Below are positions 41,796-51,122 of a DNA stretch of 54,399 nucleotides, one piece after another (positions within the stretch are counted from its first letter, which is position 1; each line of letters begins with the position of its first letter). This DNA comes from Candidatus Alloscybalousia intestinigallinarum (lineage in GTDB: Bacteria > Bacillota_I > Bacilli_A > RF39 > UBA660): the NCBI GenBank assembly GCA_018716115.1, contig DVKF01000051.1, forward strand, positions 1 through 54,399, read 5' to 3'. A program made the position numbers and the translations under genes. A model generated the notes under the pieces. It was not told the origin of the DNA, searched no databases, and saw nothing but the letters and a program-made list of their open reading frames with translations.

Positions 41796-43604
41796 ATGAA
41801 AAAACGAAATATTGCAATTATTGCCCATGTCGATCATGGAAAAACCACTCTAGTTGATGAAATATTAAAAACAAGTGGAATGTTTAGAGAAAACGAAGAT
41901 ACCTCTAATGTAACGATGGATTCTAATGCCTTAGAAAAAGAACGTGGTATCACAATTTTAGCCAAAACTACCGCAATCAATTATAAAGATTACCGAATCA
42001 ATATTCTCGATACACCAGGACACGCTGATTTTGGTGGAGAAGTAGAACGGATCATGAATATGGTTGATGGTGTTTTATTAGTTGTTGATGCTTATGAAGG
42101 ACCAATGCCACAAACTAGGTTCGTATTAAAAAAAGCTTTAGAAGCAAAAGCGAAACCCATCGTCGTAATCAATAAGGTAGATAAACCTAGTGCGAGATGT
42201 AGTAAAGTAGTCGATGAAGTATTAGATCTATTTATTGAACTTGGGGCTGATGACGATCAATTAGATTTTAAAGTTGTCTATGCGAGCGCCTTAAATGGAA
42301 CTTCAAGTTTGAGTGAGGATATCACGACTCAAACACCAGGCTTTCACGAACTCTTAGATCTAATCATCTCAGAAATCCCAGCACCTCAAGGGGATCCTGA
42401 TAAACCACTTCAATTTCAACCGGCTTTGTTAGATTATAATGAATTTGTTGGTAGAATTGGAATTGGTCGTATTCATAATGGAAAAATTAAAGTTGGCCAA
42501 ATGGTAAATTGTTGTCGCCTAGATGGTACTACCAAAGCTTTCCGGGTTCAAAAGTTATTCGGTTTCCTTGGTATGAAACGCTTAGAAATCGAAGAAGCGG
42601 AAGCAGGAGATATTGTCGCAATTGCGGGACTTAGTGATATTTCTGTAGGAGAGACAATCTGTAATCAAGGAGAAGTTTATCCTTTACCATTACTTAGAAT
42701 TGATGAGCCAACTTTACAAATGACATTTGGTACTAATACCTCTCCATTTGTGGGAAAAGAAGGAAAATTTTTAACCGCCCGTCAGATAGAAGATCGTCTA
42801 AATAGAGAATTACAACGAGATGTCAGCTTACGTGTTGAACCTTCTGAAGGAGAAAGTTGGTTAGTGTCTGGGCGAGGTGAACTACATCTTTCTATCTTAA
42901 TTGAAAATATGCGCCGTGAAGGATACGAACTTCAAGTATCTAAACCAGAAGTTATTTTGAAAGAAGAAGATGGCGTTAAAATGGAGCCATATGAAGACTT
43001 ACAAATCGAAGTACCAGAAGACTGTGTTGGTTCAATCATTGAACAATTAGGTTCACGTGGTGCTATCATGGATAATATGACGAACTTCGAAAATCAAGTA
43101 AGATTAAATTATGTTATTCCGTCTCGTGGTTTAATTGGATTCATGACTGATTTCATGACGTTAACTAAAGGATACGGAATCATTAACCATACTTTTAAAG
43201 AATATCGTCCATATCAAGCTCTTCAAATTGGGGAAAGAAAACTAGGTGTCTTAGTTTCTACAGAGACAGGAAAAAGTTCCGCTTATGCCCTTGGACAATT
43301 AGAAGATCGCGGTATTATGTTTATCGAACCGGCAGTTGACGTGTATGAGGGAATGATTGTCGGTGAATGTAACCGAGAAAATGATCTTGCAGTAAATGTA
43401 GTTAAAGGCAAACAGTTAACCAATATGCGTGCTGCTAGTGCGGATAAGACTGTCGTATTAAAACGACCTAGACCAATTACTTTGGAATATGCACTAGATT
43501 ATATTAACAGCGATGAATTAGTAGAAATTACACCATCAAATATTCGTTTACGTAAAAAGATTTTGGATACTGAACAACGAAAAAAATTTGATGCTAAAAA
43601 ATAG
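41796..43604 (+). CDS. typA: TypA/BipA ribosome-binding GTPase
   Basis: The 602 residues from ATG 41796 have the standard TypA order. G1 AHVDHGKTT (9-17), switch residues RGITI, G3 DTPGHADF, G4 NKVDKP, then EF-Tu-like domain II, an EF-G-like domain III and the C-terminal TypA domain ([20 protein letters not shown]). TypA helps in 50S ribosome assembly, notably in the cold. The start was set after GGAAGTG; a longer frame to 41754 overlaps the promoter. Confidence 0.96.
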   Translation: MKKRNIAIIAHVDHGKTTLVDEILKTSGMFRENEDTSNVTMDSNALEKERGITILAKTTAINYKDYRINILDTPGHADFGGEVERIMNMVDGVLLVVDAYEGPMPQTRFVLKKALEAKAKPIVVINKVDKPSARCSKVVDEVLDLFIELGADDDQLDFKVVYASALNGTSSLSEDITTQTPGFHELLDLIISEIPAPQGDPDKPLQFQPALLDYNEFVGRIGIGRIHNGKIKVGQMVNCCRLDGTTKAFRVQKLFGFLGMKRLEIEEAEAGDIVAIAGLSDISVGETICNQGEVYPLPLLRIDEPTLQMTFGTNTSPFVGKEGKFLTARQIEDRLNRELQRDVSLRVEPSEGESWLVSGRGELHLSILIENMRREGYELQVSKPEVILKEEDGVKMEPYEDLQIEVPEDCVGSIIEQLGSRGAIMDNMTNFENQVRLNYVIPSRGLIGFMTDFMTLTKGYGIINHTFKEYRPYQALQIGERKLGVLVSTETGKSSAYALGQLEDRGIMFIEPAVDVYEGMIVGECNRENDLAVNVVKGKQLTNMRAASADKTVVLKRPRPITLEYALDYINSDELVEITPSNIRLRKKILDTEQRKKFDAKK

Positions 43605-43605
43605 G

Positions 43606-43634
43606 AAAAGTACTTTTAAGGGTACTTTTTTTTT
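43606..43634 (+). terminator. Terminator after typA
   Basis: AAAAGTAC and GTACTTTT form an 8-bp stem with an 8-base loop, followed by more T. Confidence 0.85.
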
Positions 43635-43664
43635 GATATAATCTAAGAATAAGGGGATGAGATC

Positions 43665-44477
43665 ATGAATGAAATGAATAATACCAATGTGACGAATGCA
43701 AACGAGGTAGGCAATCCGATAAATAATCAGATAAACCAGACAAATAATCAAACAATAGCTTCTACTAATCCAACCAATCCTGCACCACAAGCTCCAAGTG
43801 GACCAACACCAACTACCCAAACGCCATCATCGACTAATAACAATGAGCCGCCTGTTGAAAATATTAAAATGAAGGAACAACCAATTACCCAAAAAACACA
43901 ACAGTCACAGAAAACACCGAAAGGAATCTTTGTTGTATTTATTCTTTTGATCGGTTTTATTTTCTGTTTACCGTATATTAATGAATACGAACAACACCAA
44001 AAGACAAAAGAGCAACAAGAAAAGTTAGAACAACAACTTCAAAATCAAGAACAACAAAATCAAGATGAAGACAATCAAACCCCAAAATTAACAACTACCG
44101 TCTGTACTAAACAAGCTGTTGATCAAGGCGAGTATACGTTAACCGAAGAACAGGATATTAACCATAAAGACGATAAAATTGTTTCCGTCGATATTCGTAG
44201 TACAAGAGTTTACAAACAAGAAGGCGAAGCTTATGAGATGATGAAAGAAAGTTGTCAAGCTCAAGCCGACCCACTTGCCAATCCAACGCATGATGGCTAT
44301 AGTCTCGATTGTGAAATCGATAATTTAAGTATTACATTAACGAAGAGTTATGACCTAGAATTATTTGAAAGCTTTACCTCAGGAACCGGAGAAGTGGTAA
44401 CCGCTCCGTATGAATATAATGCCTCACTGAGCGAAACATTAAAAACACTAACTACTAGCGGAATGACTTGCCAATAA
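43665..44477 (+). CDS. Membrane-anchored protein of unknown function
   Basis: The protein (270 residues) has a cytoplasmic Asn/Thr/Pro/Gln-rich part (about 1-85), one helix (about 87-104), a charged Gln/Glu-rich coiled-coil-like stretch and an extracellular domain (about 140-270) with four cysteines (VCTKQ, ESCQA, LDCEI, MTCQ). I do not recognise it. The domain composition resembles that of the protein at 46011. It has AAGGGGATGAG before the ATG and its own gap after the typA terminator. Confidence 0.6.
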   Translation: MNEMNNTNVTNANEVGNPINNQINQTNNQTIASTNPTNPAPQAPSGPTPTTQTPSSTNNNEPPVENIKMKEQPITQKTQQSQKTPKGIFVVFILLIGFIFCLPYINEYEQHQKTKEQQEKLEQQLQNQEQQNQDEDNQTPKLTTTVCTKQAVDQGEYTLTEEQDINHKDDKIVSVDIRSTRVYKQEGEAYEMMKESCQAQADPLANPTHDGYSLDCEIDNLSITLTKSYDLELFESFTSGTGEVVTAPYEYNASLSETLKTLTTSGMTCQ

Positions 44478-44499
44478 TGATTAAAACTAATCGAATTGG

Positions 44500-44528
44500 T
44501 TGCACAACCATACTTCTTACTATATAAT
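44500..44528 (+). promoter_or_regulatory. Promoter of proS
   Basis: TTGCAC (44500-44505), 17 bp and TATAAT (44523-44528) lie 20 bases before the ATG at 44548, leaving no room for a T-box. Confidence 0.75.
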
Positions 44529-44547
44529 TTTACTAGGGAGTGAAAAC

Positions 44548-45981
44548 ATGAATGAAAAACAAGTAAAAGAAATCACCAGTCGCGATGATGATTTTGCCAA
44601 ATGGTATACGGATATTTGCTTAAAGGCAGAACTAGTGGATTATTCCTCAGTAAAGGGGTGTTTGATTATTCGTCCATATGGTTTTGCTATTTGGGAAAAT
44701 ATTCAAAAAGAACTAGATAAGAGATTCAAAGAAACAGGACACCAGAATGTTTATATGCCACTTTTAATTTCTGAATCCTTATTAAATAAGGAAAAAGATC
44801 ATGTTGAAGGCTTTGCTCCAGAAGTAGCTTGGATTACTCACGGTGGAAGTGAAAAATTAACTGAGAGATTATGCATTCGTCCAACGAGTGAGACTCTATT
44901 TTGTGAACATTATGCCAACATCGTGAAAAGCTATCGTGATTTACCGAAACTATATAATCAGTGGTGTAGTGTCGTCCGTTGGGAAAAAACAACTAGACCA
45001 TTCTTAAGAAGCAGAGAATTCTTATGGCAAGAAGGACATACTGTTCATGCAACAAAAGAAGAAGCGCAAGAAGAAACATTAAAAATGTTAAATATTTATG
45101 CAGATTTTTGCGAAGAAATTTTAGCGATTCCAGTAATCAAAGGAGAAAAAACTGCGAAAGAAAAGTTTGCAGGTGCAGAAAATACTTATACCATTGAAGC
45201 TTTAATGTACAATGGAGTCGCTCTTCAATCAGGAACGTCTCATTACTTTGGCGATAACTTTGCGAAAGCTTTCCAAATGACATACTTAGATCGAGAGAAT
45301 AAACTTCGTTACATGTATCAAACCTCTTGGGGCATGTCAACTAGAATTATCGGCGCTATGATCATGACGCATAGTGACGATCATGGATTAGTACTACCAC
45401 CAAATATCGCTCCAGTTAAAGTAAATATCATCCCAATTGGGAAAAATCATCCTGAGGTAGTAGAAAAGAGCTACGAAATTGCCAAAGAGTTAAAACTACT
45501 AAATATCAGTTGTGAAGTCGATGATAGTGAAAAATCACCAGGATTTAGATTCGCAGAAAGTGAAATGAGAGGAATTCCACTCCGTATTGAACTAGGACCA
45601 CGTGATGTCGCTACAGATACTTGCATCTTAGTAAGAAGAGATACTTTAGAAAAAATCGCAGTTTCTTTAAGTGATGTTACCGAAGAAGTAATTAAAATGT
45701 TACTAGATATTCAAAATAGTATGTACTTAAGAGCGAAAATTAGAAGAGAGGACATGACCAAAACCGTCTATACCTTAGACGAAATGATTACTCTAGCGAA
45801 TCAAGAAAATGGGTTCATACGAGCTTCATGGTGTGGAAATCGAGAATGTGAAGACAAGATTAAAGAGAAAGTAGGAGTAACTTCTCGTTGTATTCCTTTC
45901 GATGATCATGAGCCGATTGGTCCATGCGTCTGTTGTGGAAAAGATGCTAAACATTTAGTCTATTGGGGAAAACAATATTAA
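44548..45981 (+). CDS. proS: Proline-tRNA ligase, short (archaeal/eukaryote-like) type
   Basis: From ATG 44548 it has 477 residues and belongs to the short ProS type that lacks the bacterial INS editing domain. Class II motif 2 (RWEKTTRPFLRSREFLWQEGHT) and the proline-binding TXE-type segment CIRPTSETLF are present. A C-terminal zinc-binding-like extension has WCGNRECEDKI and CVCCGKDA and ends in Tyr. It charges tRNA-Pro. Lack of INS means mischarged Ala-tRNA(Pro) needs a separate editor, such as the protein at 922. The frame extends to 44500, but the promoter overlaps that part. Confidence 0.95.
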   Translation: MNEKQVKEITSRDDDFAKWYTDICLKAELVDYSSVKGCLIIRPYGFAIWENIQKELDKRFKETGHQNVYMPLLISESLLNKEKDHVEGFAPEVAWITHGGSEKLTERLCIRPTSETLFCEHYANIVKSYRDLPKLYNQWCSVVRWEKTTRPFLRSREFLWQEGHTVHATKEEAQEETLKMLNIYADFCEEILAIPVIKGEKTAKEKFAGAENTYTIEALMYNGVALQSGTSHYFGDNFAKAFQMTYLDRENKLRYMYQTSWGMSTRIIGAMIMTHSDDHGLVLPPNIAPVKVNIIPIGKNHPEVVEKSYEIAKELKLLNISCEVDDSEKSPGFRFAESEMRGIPLRIELGPRDVATDTCILVRRDTLEKIAVSLSDVTEEVIKMLLDIQNSMYLRAKIRREDMTKTVYTLDEMITLANQENGFIRASWCGNRECEDKIKEKVGVTSRCIPFDDHEPIGPCVCCGKDAKHLVYWGKQY

Positions 45982-46010
45982 AAGAATAGAAAAGAAAAGT
46001 AGGGGATAAT

Positions 46011-46844
46011 ATGAAAAAAGAAACGAAAAAAAAGAGAAAAAAACAAGCACTAGATAATGCAAAATGGATTAGATTAGGTATTTGTGGTCTACTAGTTATC
46101 TTAATCATAGTTTTAGTGATTATGTTCTTTGTTAGCCAAGACAAAAAAGAACATAATGAAACAACGCCTGAACCAACGGTTCAACCAACTGATCCTGCTG
46201 AAGTAAAAACACCAGATTATTATACAGTAATCAATTATTTAAACTTAAATACATTGCCAGAAGAATATTATGGTTATTTCTTCAAAAATGATGAGCTAAA
46301 AGCTACCGATATAGATAACAACATCAAAATCTACATGGCGATTCGTAAAATTGTTGCTGATGATCCAACTACATATTTAAATACCGATAAAAAATTAGAA
46401 ATCAAAGCTTCTGATGTTGAACAAGCACTAACTACTTTGTTTGGAAAAGACGTAAAATACGAACATACTTCATTAAGTGGTAATGCTTGTAGTTATACAG
46501 AATTTAAATACGATAAAGAAAATAATCTCTATACACAAACGCCTTCAGATTGTGATGAATTAGCTAGAAATACTATTTATACAGAATTAGAAAACACCAA
46601 TGAAGATGATGATAAGATTGTTATCCGTGAGAAAGTTGCCTTTATCAATTTTGATTATAATCTAGAAGAAAAGAAAACCTATTATTATGTTTATCGTGAC
46701 TTAGAAGCAACCGATTTAATCGCAACAGTAGATAACTATGGTATTGATTCATGTCGAGATAATGTACCAACTTACCAATTTACTTTCTTAAAAAATAAAG
46801 AAAATGGTACGTATTACTTTGATAAAGTAGAATTAGTAAAATAA
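46011..46844 (+). CDS. Membrane-anchored extracellular protein, unknown
   Basis: The 277 residues have a lysine-rich cytoplasmic start, one membrane helix (about 26-46), a Pro/Thr-rich spacer (HNETTPEPTVQPTDPAE, about 51-67) and an extracellular domain with cysteines in NACSYTEF, SDCDEL and DSCRDN. I do not recognise it. It follows proS by 29 bases. The extracellular half recalls the domain of other single-anchor proteins of this window. Confidence 0.6.
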   Translation: MKKETKKKRKKQALDNAKWIRLGICGLLVILIIVLVIMFFVSQDKKEHNETTPEPTVQPTDPAEVKTPDYYTVINYLNLNTLPEEYYGYFFKNDELKATDIDNNIKIYMAIRKIVADDPTTYLNTDKKLEIKASDVEQALTTLFGKDVKYEHTSLSGNACSYTEFKYDKENNLYTQTPSDCDELARNTIYTELENTNEDDDKIVIREKVAFINFDYNLEEKKTYYYVYRDLEATDLIATVDNYGIDSCRDNVPTYQFTFLKNKENGTYYFDKVELVK

Positions 46845-46848
46845 AAAT

Positions 46849-46876
46849 AAACTCGTTTCTGTAGAAGCGAGTTTTA
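46849..46876 (+). terminator. Terminator after the 46011 gene
   Basis: An 11-bp stem, AAACTCGTTTC type on the left and GAAGCGAGTTT on the right with one G-T, a 4-base loop and a T-rich tail. Confidence 0.75.
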
Positions 46877-46994
46877 TTATTTGACTAAAGAAAGGATTAT
46901 TTAGACTAAATTAGTATTCCTTTCAATTTATATTGAATTTTATTCTTGGATGTAGTACTTTAATAGTAAAGAATAAAGAAAAAGAGGAGAAATA

Positions 46995-47525
46995 ATGATG
47001 AATGAAGGAATCAAGAATATTTTAGAACGAAGAAGTATAAGAAAATATAAAGACTGTATGGTAGAAGCAAAGCTAATTGATGAAGTGGTAACAGCCGGAA
47101 CTTATGCTCCCTCGGGGATGAATAGACAATCTGCGATTATCTTAGTAATCACGAACAAAGAAATCAGGAATAAATTATCTGCATTAAATGCCAAAATCGC
47201 AGGAATAGATAGTGATCCGTTCTATGGCGCACCAGTAGTCCTTGTTGTATTAGCCGATAAGACTATCCCAACTTATCTATATGATGGTAGTTTAGTGATG
47301 GGAAATATGATGCTTGCTGCACATGCCTTAGGATTAGGAAGTTGCTGGATCCATAGAGCGAAAGAAGAGTTTGAAACGGATGAAGGTAAGGCCTTACTAA
47401 AATCATTAGGAATAAATGGAAACTACGAAGGGATCGGTCATTGCATATTAGGGTATCCTATAGATAATGAAAAGATGGAAGCCAAGCCAAGAAAAGAAAA
47501 CTATATTTATAGAATTAGTGAATAA
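46995..47525 (+). CDS. Nitroreductase family protein
   Basis: The 176-residue protein is a FMN-dependent nitroreductase-like enzyme. The start ERRSIRKYKD (11-20), the APSGMNRQ substrate/FMN segment (37-44), the LAAHALGLGSCWIHRAKEEF helix (about 107-126) and the GHCILGYP end segment fit the family's two-layer fold. Such enzymes reduce nitro compounds or flavins in the cytoplasm; the native substrate is unknown. GAGGAGA lies before the double ATG. It is single, with no operon partner. Confidence 0.9.
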   Translation: MMNEGIKNILERRSIRKYKDCMVEAKLIDEVVTAGTYAPSGMNRQSAIILVITNKEIRNKLSALNAKIAGIDSDPFYGAPVVLVVLADKTIPTYLYDGSLVMGNMMLAAHALGLGSCWIHRAKEEFETDEGKALLKSLGINGNYEGIGHCILGYPIDNEKMEAKPRKENYIYRISE

Positions 47526-47626
47526 TAGAAACAATAATTTAATCATTATGGATTCATTCCTTCTTCCTCAAAGGAAAACTTTTAAAGATATTTTAAAATC
47601 TTAAGAAAAACGAAGAGGAGAATACC

Positions 47627-48307
47627 GTGAATATAGAAAAAGAAATTTTTGCGAAGACTCAAGTTGACTTTAAAAAGTTAAAAGAGTATGGCTTTAAAAA
47701 AGAAGATAATCACTTTATATTTTCTAAGAATTTTATGGATAATCAGTTTAAAGCAGTAATTTTAGTAGGTAATGATGGTAAAGTAAGTGGAAAAGTATAC
47801 GATTTAGAAATGGATGAAGAATATACAAATATTCGTCTAAAAACGAGTGAGGGAAACTTTGTGAGTACCGTAAGAGAAAATTACCAAAATATTCTAAAAG
47901 AAATTAGAAACAACTGTTTTCAAATGAACTTTTTCCATTCTAAGCAAGCAAATCGTATTACCCAATACATAATTGAAAAATATCAGGATCAACCAGAATT
48001 CCTTTGGGAAAAATACCCAGGATATGGAGTCTTTAGAAATCCAAATAACAGAAAATGGTATGCGTTAATCATGAATATCGATAAAAGTAAAATAGATAAA
48101 AAGAATAACGGAGAGGTAGAAATCATCAACCTAAAAATAGAGAAAAACAAAATCCCTATCTTATTGAACCAATCAGGTTTTTATCCTAGCTATCATATGA
48201 ATAAAAAGAATTGGCTTACTATCGTTTTAGATGATACTATACCGGATAAAGAGATAATAGAATATGTCACAGAAAGTCACAATTATACTGCCACTACTAC
48301 GAAATAG
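47627..48307 (+). CDS. MmcQ/YjbR-like protein
   Basis: The 226 residues start with GTG behind GAGGAG. The C-terminal part (about 118-226) has the YjbR/MmcQ pattern: WEKYPGYGVFRNPNNRKWYALI, an NLK core, the GFYPSYHMNKKNWLTIVLDD segment and the short tail. The fold is a DNA-binding-like CyaY type of unknown function. The N-terminal 115 residues are an extra domain also without assigned role. It is followed 24 bases later by the next gene of a three-gene group. Confidence 0.75.
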   Translation: MNIEKEIFAKTQVDFKKLKEYGFKKEDNHFIFSKNFMDNQFKAVILVGNDGKVSGKVYDLEMDEEYTNIRLKTSEGNFVSTVRENYQNILKEIRNNCFQMNFFHSKQANRITQYIIEKYQDQPEFLWEKYPGYGVFRNPNNRKWYALIMNIDKSKIDKKNNGEVEIINLKIEKNKIPILLNQSGFYPSYHMNKKNWLTIVLDDTIPDKEIIEYVTESHNYTATTTK

Positions 48308-48331
48308 ATAATAAAGGAAAGGAAGATAACA

Positions 48332-49540
48332 ATGTCTGTTGTAGTTAATATTAACCAAGATTCAAATAAAAAGAAAAAAATAACTTTAAAAGAATTAGAG
48401 GAAATTGTAAACTCTGAACAACTTTATTATGGCGTCCCTAATCAAGCCTATTGCTTAGAAAATTATACGGGAGGAAAAGAAATTCGCAATCAATTATTTG
48501 TTTTGTTCAGTAGAAAGACTTATGGTAGAGGAATCAGTTTTTTTGTGGATGACGATTACAATATAGAACTTGTTCTTAATTATCCAGCTACAAATACTGA
48601 TATTGAAGTATTTTATCATTTTATTAAAAGTTGTTGTGAAAATCTTGAATTAGAAACTTTTCTTCAAGAAGGAGAAGAATATTCACTTCGTCAAATAGAA
48701 GATTTAAAGCAAGAAGTAAAGACGTTTAATCAAAAATATATTAGACAAGAACTAAAAGAAGGACTCACTATCTTCGGTTGTATTTATCCAATCACGATTG
48801 AAAAGAATTTCATCAAGAGTGTCCATATTATACTTCCAGAAAGAGTAACAGACTTATTTGAACTATATCTCGATAAAAAACAAAAACAAGATTGTTATTT
48901 TGCGAAACCAATCATTTATACCAACAACCAAGAAGATAGCTATTATGCCAGATATGCATTAACAGAAGATGTTCCATCAATATTTCCTCTAGAACCATAT
49001 TTACCATTTGGTTATAAACAAGATTATTTTAAAAAAATCAAATCATGGAATGTCGCCATTATCGAACCTAAAAATCAAGAGTTCAAAATGATTGCCGAAA
49101 TTCCTTTTGCTGATTTTAAAAAAATGATCGATAAGAAAAAGTGTCCTGCCTTTGATGCGAAACATATCATTGTAACTGTAGATAAAAATATATTAAAGAA
49201 AGTCGAAAACGATAAAATTCAACGCGCGAAAGAAAACTTATCTGAATGGTTATCGGATTTTCGAGAATTAGGACATAAACCGGCTAAAATAGAATATACG
49301 AATTCCTTCGAAGAAGAAAAAATTAGTTGTATGATCTTTAAATATAAAAAAACGCTCCTAGGCAAGTGGATGTTAGGAATTGTCAGTGATTCGGGAACAT
49401 TTAGCGAGGGGCAAGAATATCATAAGGAAACTGAGATAGAAGACGCGAAAAAAATCATAAAATTATTAAAAGAAATTTGGCAAAGGCAAGCAAAAGAACT
49501 AGAACAAAAAAACAAAAAGATAAACAAGGAGAACTTATGA
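48332..49540 (+). CDS. Hypothetical protein, DUF4299-like
   Basis: A soluble protein of 402 residues with a lysine-rich early segment (DSNKKKKITLKELEEIV) and a long helical C-terminus. Two copies of a region of similar design (YARYALTEDVPSIFPLEPYLPFGY and the first 130 residues) are suggestive of DUF4299, which I can only name from memory. There is no membrane segment. Its stop overlaps the next start (ATGA at 49537-49540), so the two are co-translated. Confidence 0.5.
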   Translation: MSVVVNINQDSNKKKKITLKELEEIVNSEQLYYGVPNQAYCLENYTGGKEIRNQLFVLFSRKTYGRGISFFVDDDYNIELVLNYPATNTDIEVFYHFIKSCCENLELETFLQEGEEYSLRQIEDLKQEVKTFNQKYIRQELKEGLTIFGCIYPITIEKNFIKSVHIILPERVTDLFELYLDKKQKQDCYFAKPIIYTNNQEDSYYARYALTEDVPSIFPLEPYLPFGYKQDYFKKIKSWNVAIIEPKNQEFKMIAEIPFADFKKMIDKKKCPAFDAKHIIVTVDKNILKKVENDKIQRAKENLSEWLSDFRELGHKPAKIEYTNSFEEEKISCMIFKYKKTLLGKWMLGIVSDSGTFSEGQEYHKETEIEDAKKIIKLLKEIWQRQAKELEQKNKKINKENL

Positions 49541-49968
49541 ATAAATTTTCATCGAAAATAAATATAGAAGAATTTGTCTCTCTATTGAAATTAATAAAAA
49601 ATAAAAGCTATGATTTAAAGAAAGCAATCACCGACTATGAAGAGAATGGCAGGTATTATTATAATATAAATTCTACAAAACCAAATTTTTGTGCAGGAAA
49701 TAATACCTATACTTTAACAGATGATGCAATCATTTACTCTTGGCCTTTTGAATGTGATGGCGAAGGTGCCTATGGCTGGCAAGTGAATGCAGGAAGTAGT
49801 CCCATGTTAGAAAAAGAAGTTAAAATGTTTTATTTACATAAATTTGGTCAAGAATATTTAGATTATTTACTAGGACCCAATGTAGCAATCTTAAATCCTG
49901 AATTTACACTTTCTTCATCATCTGAAGAAAAAATGAAAGAAAAGAGTTTAGAAAAAAGAAATAAATAG
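49537..49968 (+). CDS. Small hypothetical protein coupled to 48332
   Basis: From ATG 49537 (AAGGAG before it) it has 143 residues. It is a soluble, aromatic-rich protein with CAGNNTYTLTDDA and ECDGEGAYGW segments and a charged tail. I do not recognise it. It is the last gene of the 47627-49968 group, and a bidirectional terminator follows. Confidence 0.6.
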   Translation: MNKFSSKINIEEFVSLLKLIKNKSYDLKKAITDYEENGRYYYNINSTKPNFCAGNNTYTLTDDAIIYSWPFECDGEGAYGWQVNAGSSPMLEKEVKMFYLHKFGQEYLDYLLGPNVAILNPEFTLSSSSEEKMKEKSLEKRNK

Positions 49969-49997
49969 AAAAAAATTCTATCAGGATTAACAAAAAA

Positions 49998-50036
49998 CCT
50001 AATTTCTGAAAATAGAAATTAGGTCTTCTTATTTTA
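49998..50036. terminator. Bidirectional terminator
   Basis: CCTAATTTCT and AGAAATTAGG form a perfect 10-bp stem with a 6-base loop. T-rich tracts lie on both sides, so it serves the plus-strand gene ending at 49968 and the minus-strand gene ending at 50029. Confidence 0.85.
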
Positions 50037-51108
50037 AAATACTACTTTGATTAATGACAGGAACACTATATAAAAATAGAATATCCTGATTAGTAAAATC
50101 AACCAAATTCTCTAATAAATCAGTGCTGATATAGCGAAGATCGATTAAAGTGATATGATGATAACTTTCAATCAATAGAGGTGTCAAACTACTCGCAAAA
50201 GAATCACGGAAAATAATGAGTTCACCTTCTGCTTGATTTGGATTTTCGATTTCTAAAAGCGGAGTGGGACCAGACAAAAATAGATCATAAGAATCGATAT
50301 CGCTTGAATTTGGCTGATAAACAGACTCCATTTTTTGATCTTCAAAATTCCATACTTCAATACTTTCTAAGATGTCATTCGTGAGATAAGTAATCGTATC
50401 AGGAGAAATAGGTAGAGCTGCCTGACCATAAAGCGAACCATAAAAAGGAGAGTAATTCTTCTTTTCTTTTTCACGACTTACATAATAGTGATTCATTTCT
50501 TCCACTAAATAAGAAGCAATATCTACGATTTTTTCCTGACGCCAATGAATATCTGTTCGATAATAATCCTCTAAAGAAAGTTTGGAAAATAAATCAATAT
50601 AGTGAAAATCAACATCCAACTGGTGATTTAACTCGGTAACTAAACGAGAATACTCAAATTTTGGATATAAAGTGTTTTCTAAATAAGCATTCTTATCCGG
50701 AATAACACTATAATAGATATTTTGTTGCTTCGTTAAATATCGTTCTTTAATCTCTGTAAGTTTACCAATAAAATGGTCGATTTCTTTTTGATTCCAAGTA
50801 GAACTAAGTGAAAAAACAGAACCATCTTGGATAAAGATTCCCTCATTATCTAGTTTTTGAAAGAGAGAAAATTGCGTGTAAGCTTTTATTCGTCTGAATG
50901 TATCTCGATAGGGGAATTGATCGCTAAAGTATTGATCTAAATCATTAAAATAATTTCCCTTCATAACTGCATCCACACTAAAATTAGGAAACTGCGCTAA
51001 TTTTCTTCTTTCTGATAGAGATATTTCTTCATCGGGAAGAAGAATACTAAAGATAAAAAAGCCAAAGATCAACAAAATAAATTCTCCAACAATAAAATTA
51101 TCTTTCAC
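50029..51108 (-). CDS. DHHW family AlgJ/X-like acylation partner
   Basis: The 359 residues have one N-terminal membrane helix (about 6-24) and an extracellular SGNH-like domain. ERRKLAQFP, the FNDLDQYFSDQFPYRD segment, the TDIHWRQ motif (about 178-184) and RDSFASSLTPLL match the DHHW family, the usual partner of MBOAT acyltransferases in surface polysaccharide acylation. It begins 14 bases after the MBOAT gene. Confidence 0.88.
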   Translation of the reverse strand: MKDNFIVGEFILLIFGFFIFSILLPDEEISLSERRKLAQFPNFSVDAVMKGNYFNDLDQYFSDQFPYRDTFRRIKAYTQFSLFQKLDNEGIFIQDGSVFSLSSTWNQKEIDHFIGKLTEIKERYLTKQQNIYYSVIPDKNAYLENTLYPKFEYSRLVTELNHQLDVDFHYIDLFSKLSLEDYYRTDIHWRQEKIVDIASYLVEEMNHYYVSREKEKKNYSPFYGSLYGQAALPISPDTITYLTNDILESIEVWNFEDQKMESVYQPNSSDIDSYDLFLSGPTPLLEIENPNQAEGELIIFRDSFASSLTPLLIESYHHITLIDLRYISTDLLENLVDFTNQDILFLYSVPVINQSSILK

Positions 51109-51122
51109 GGTAATTCCTCCTT

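Noticed and set aside
44478..44547. T-box leader before proS
   Set aside because: Only 70 bases separate the genes and the promoter occupies most of them; no T-box core sequence is present.
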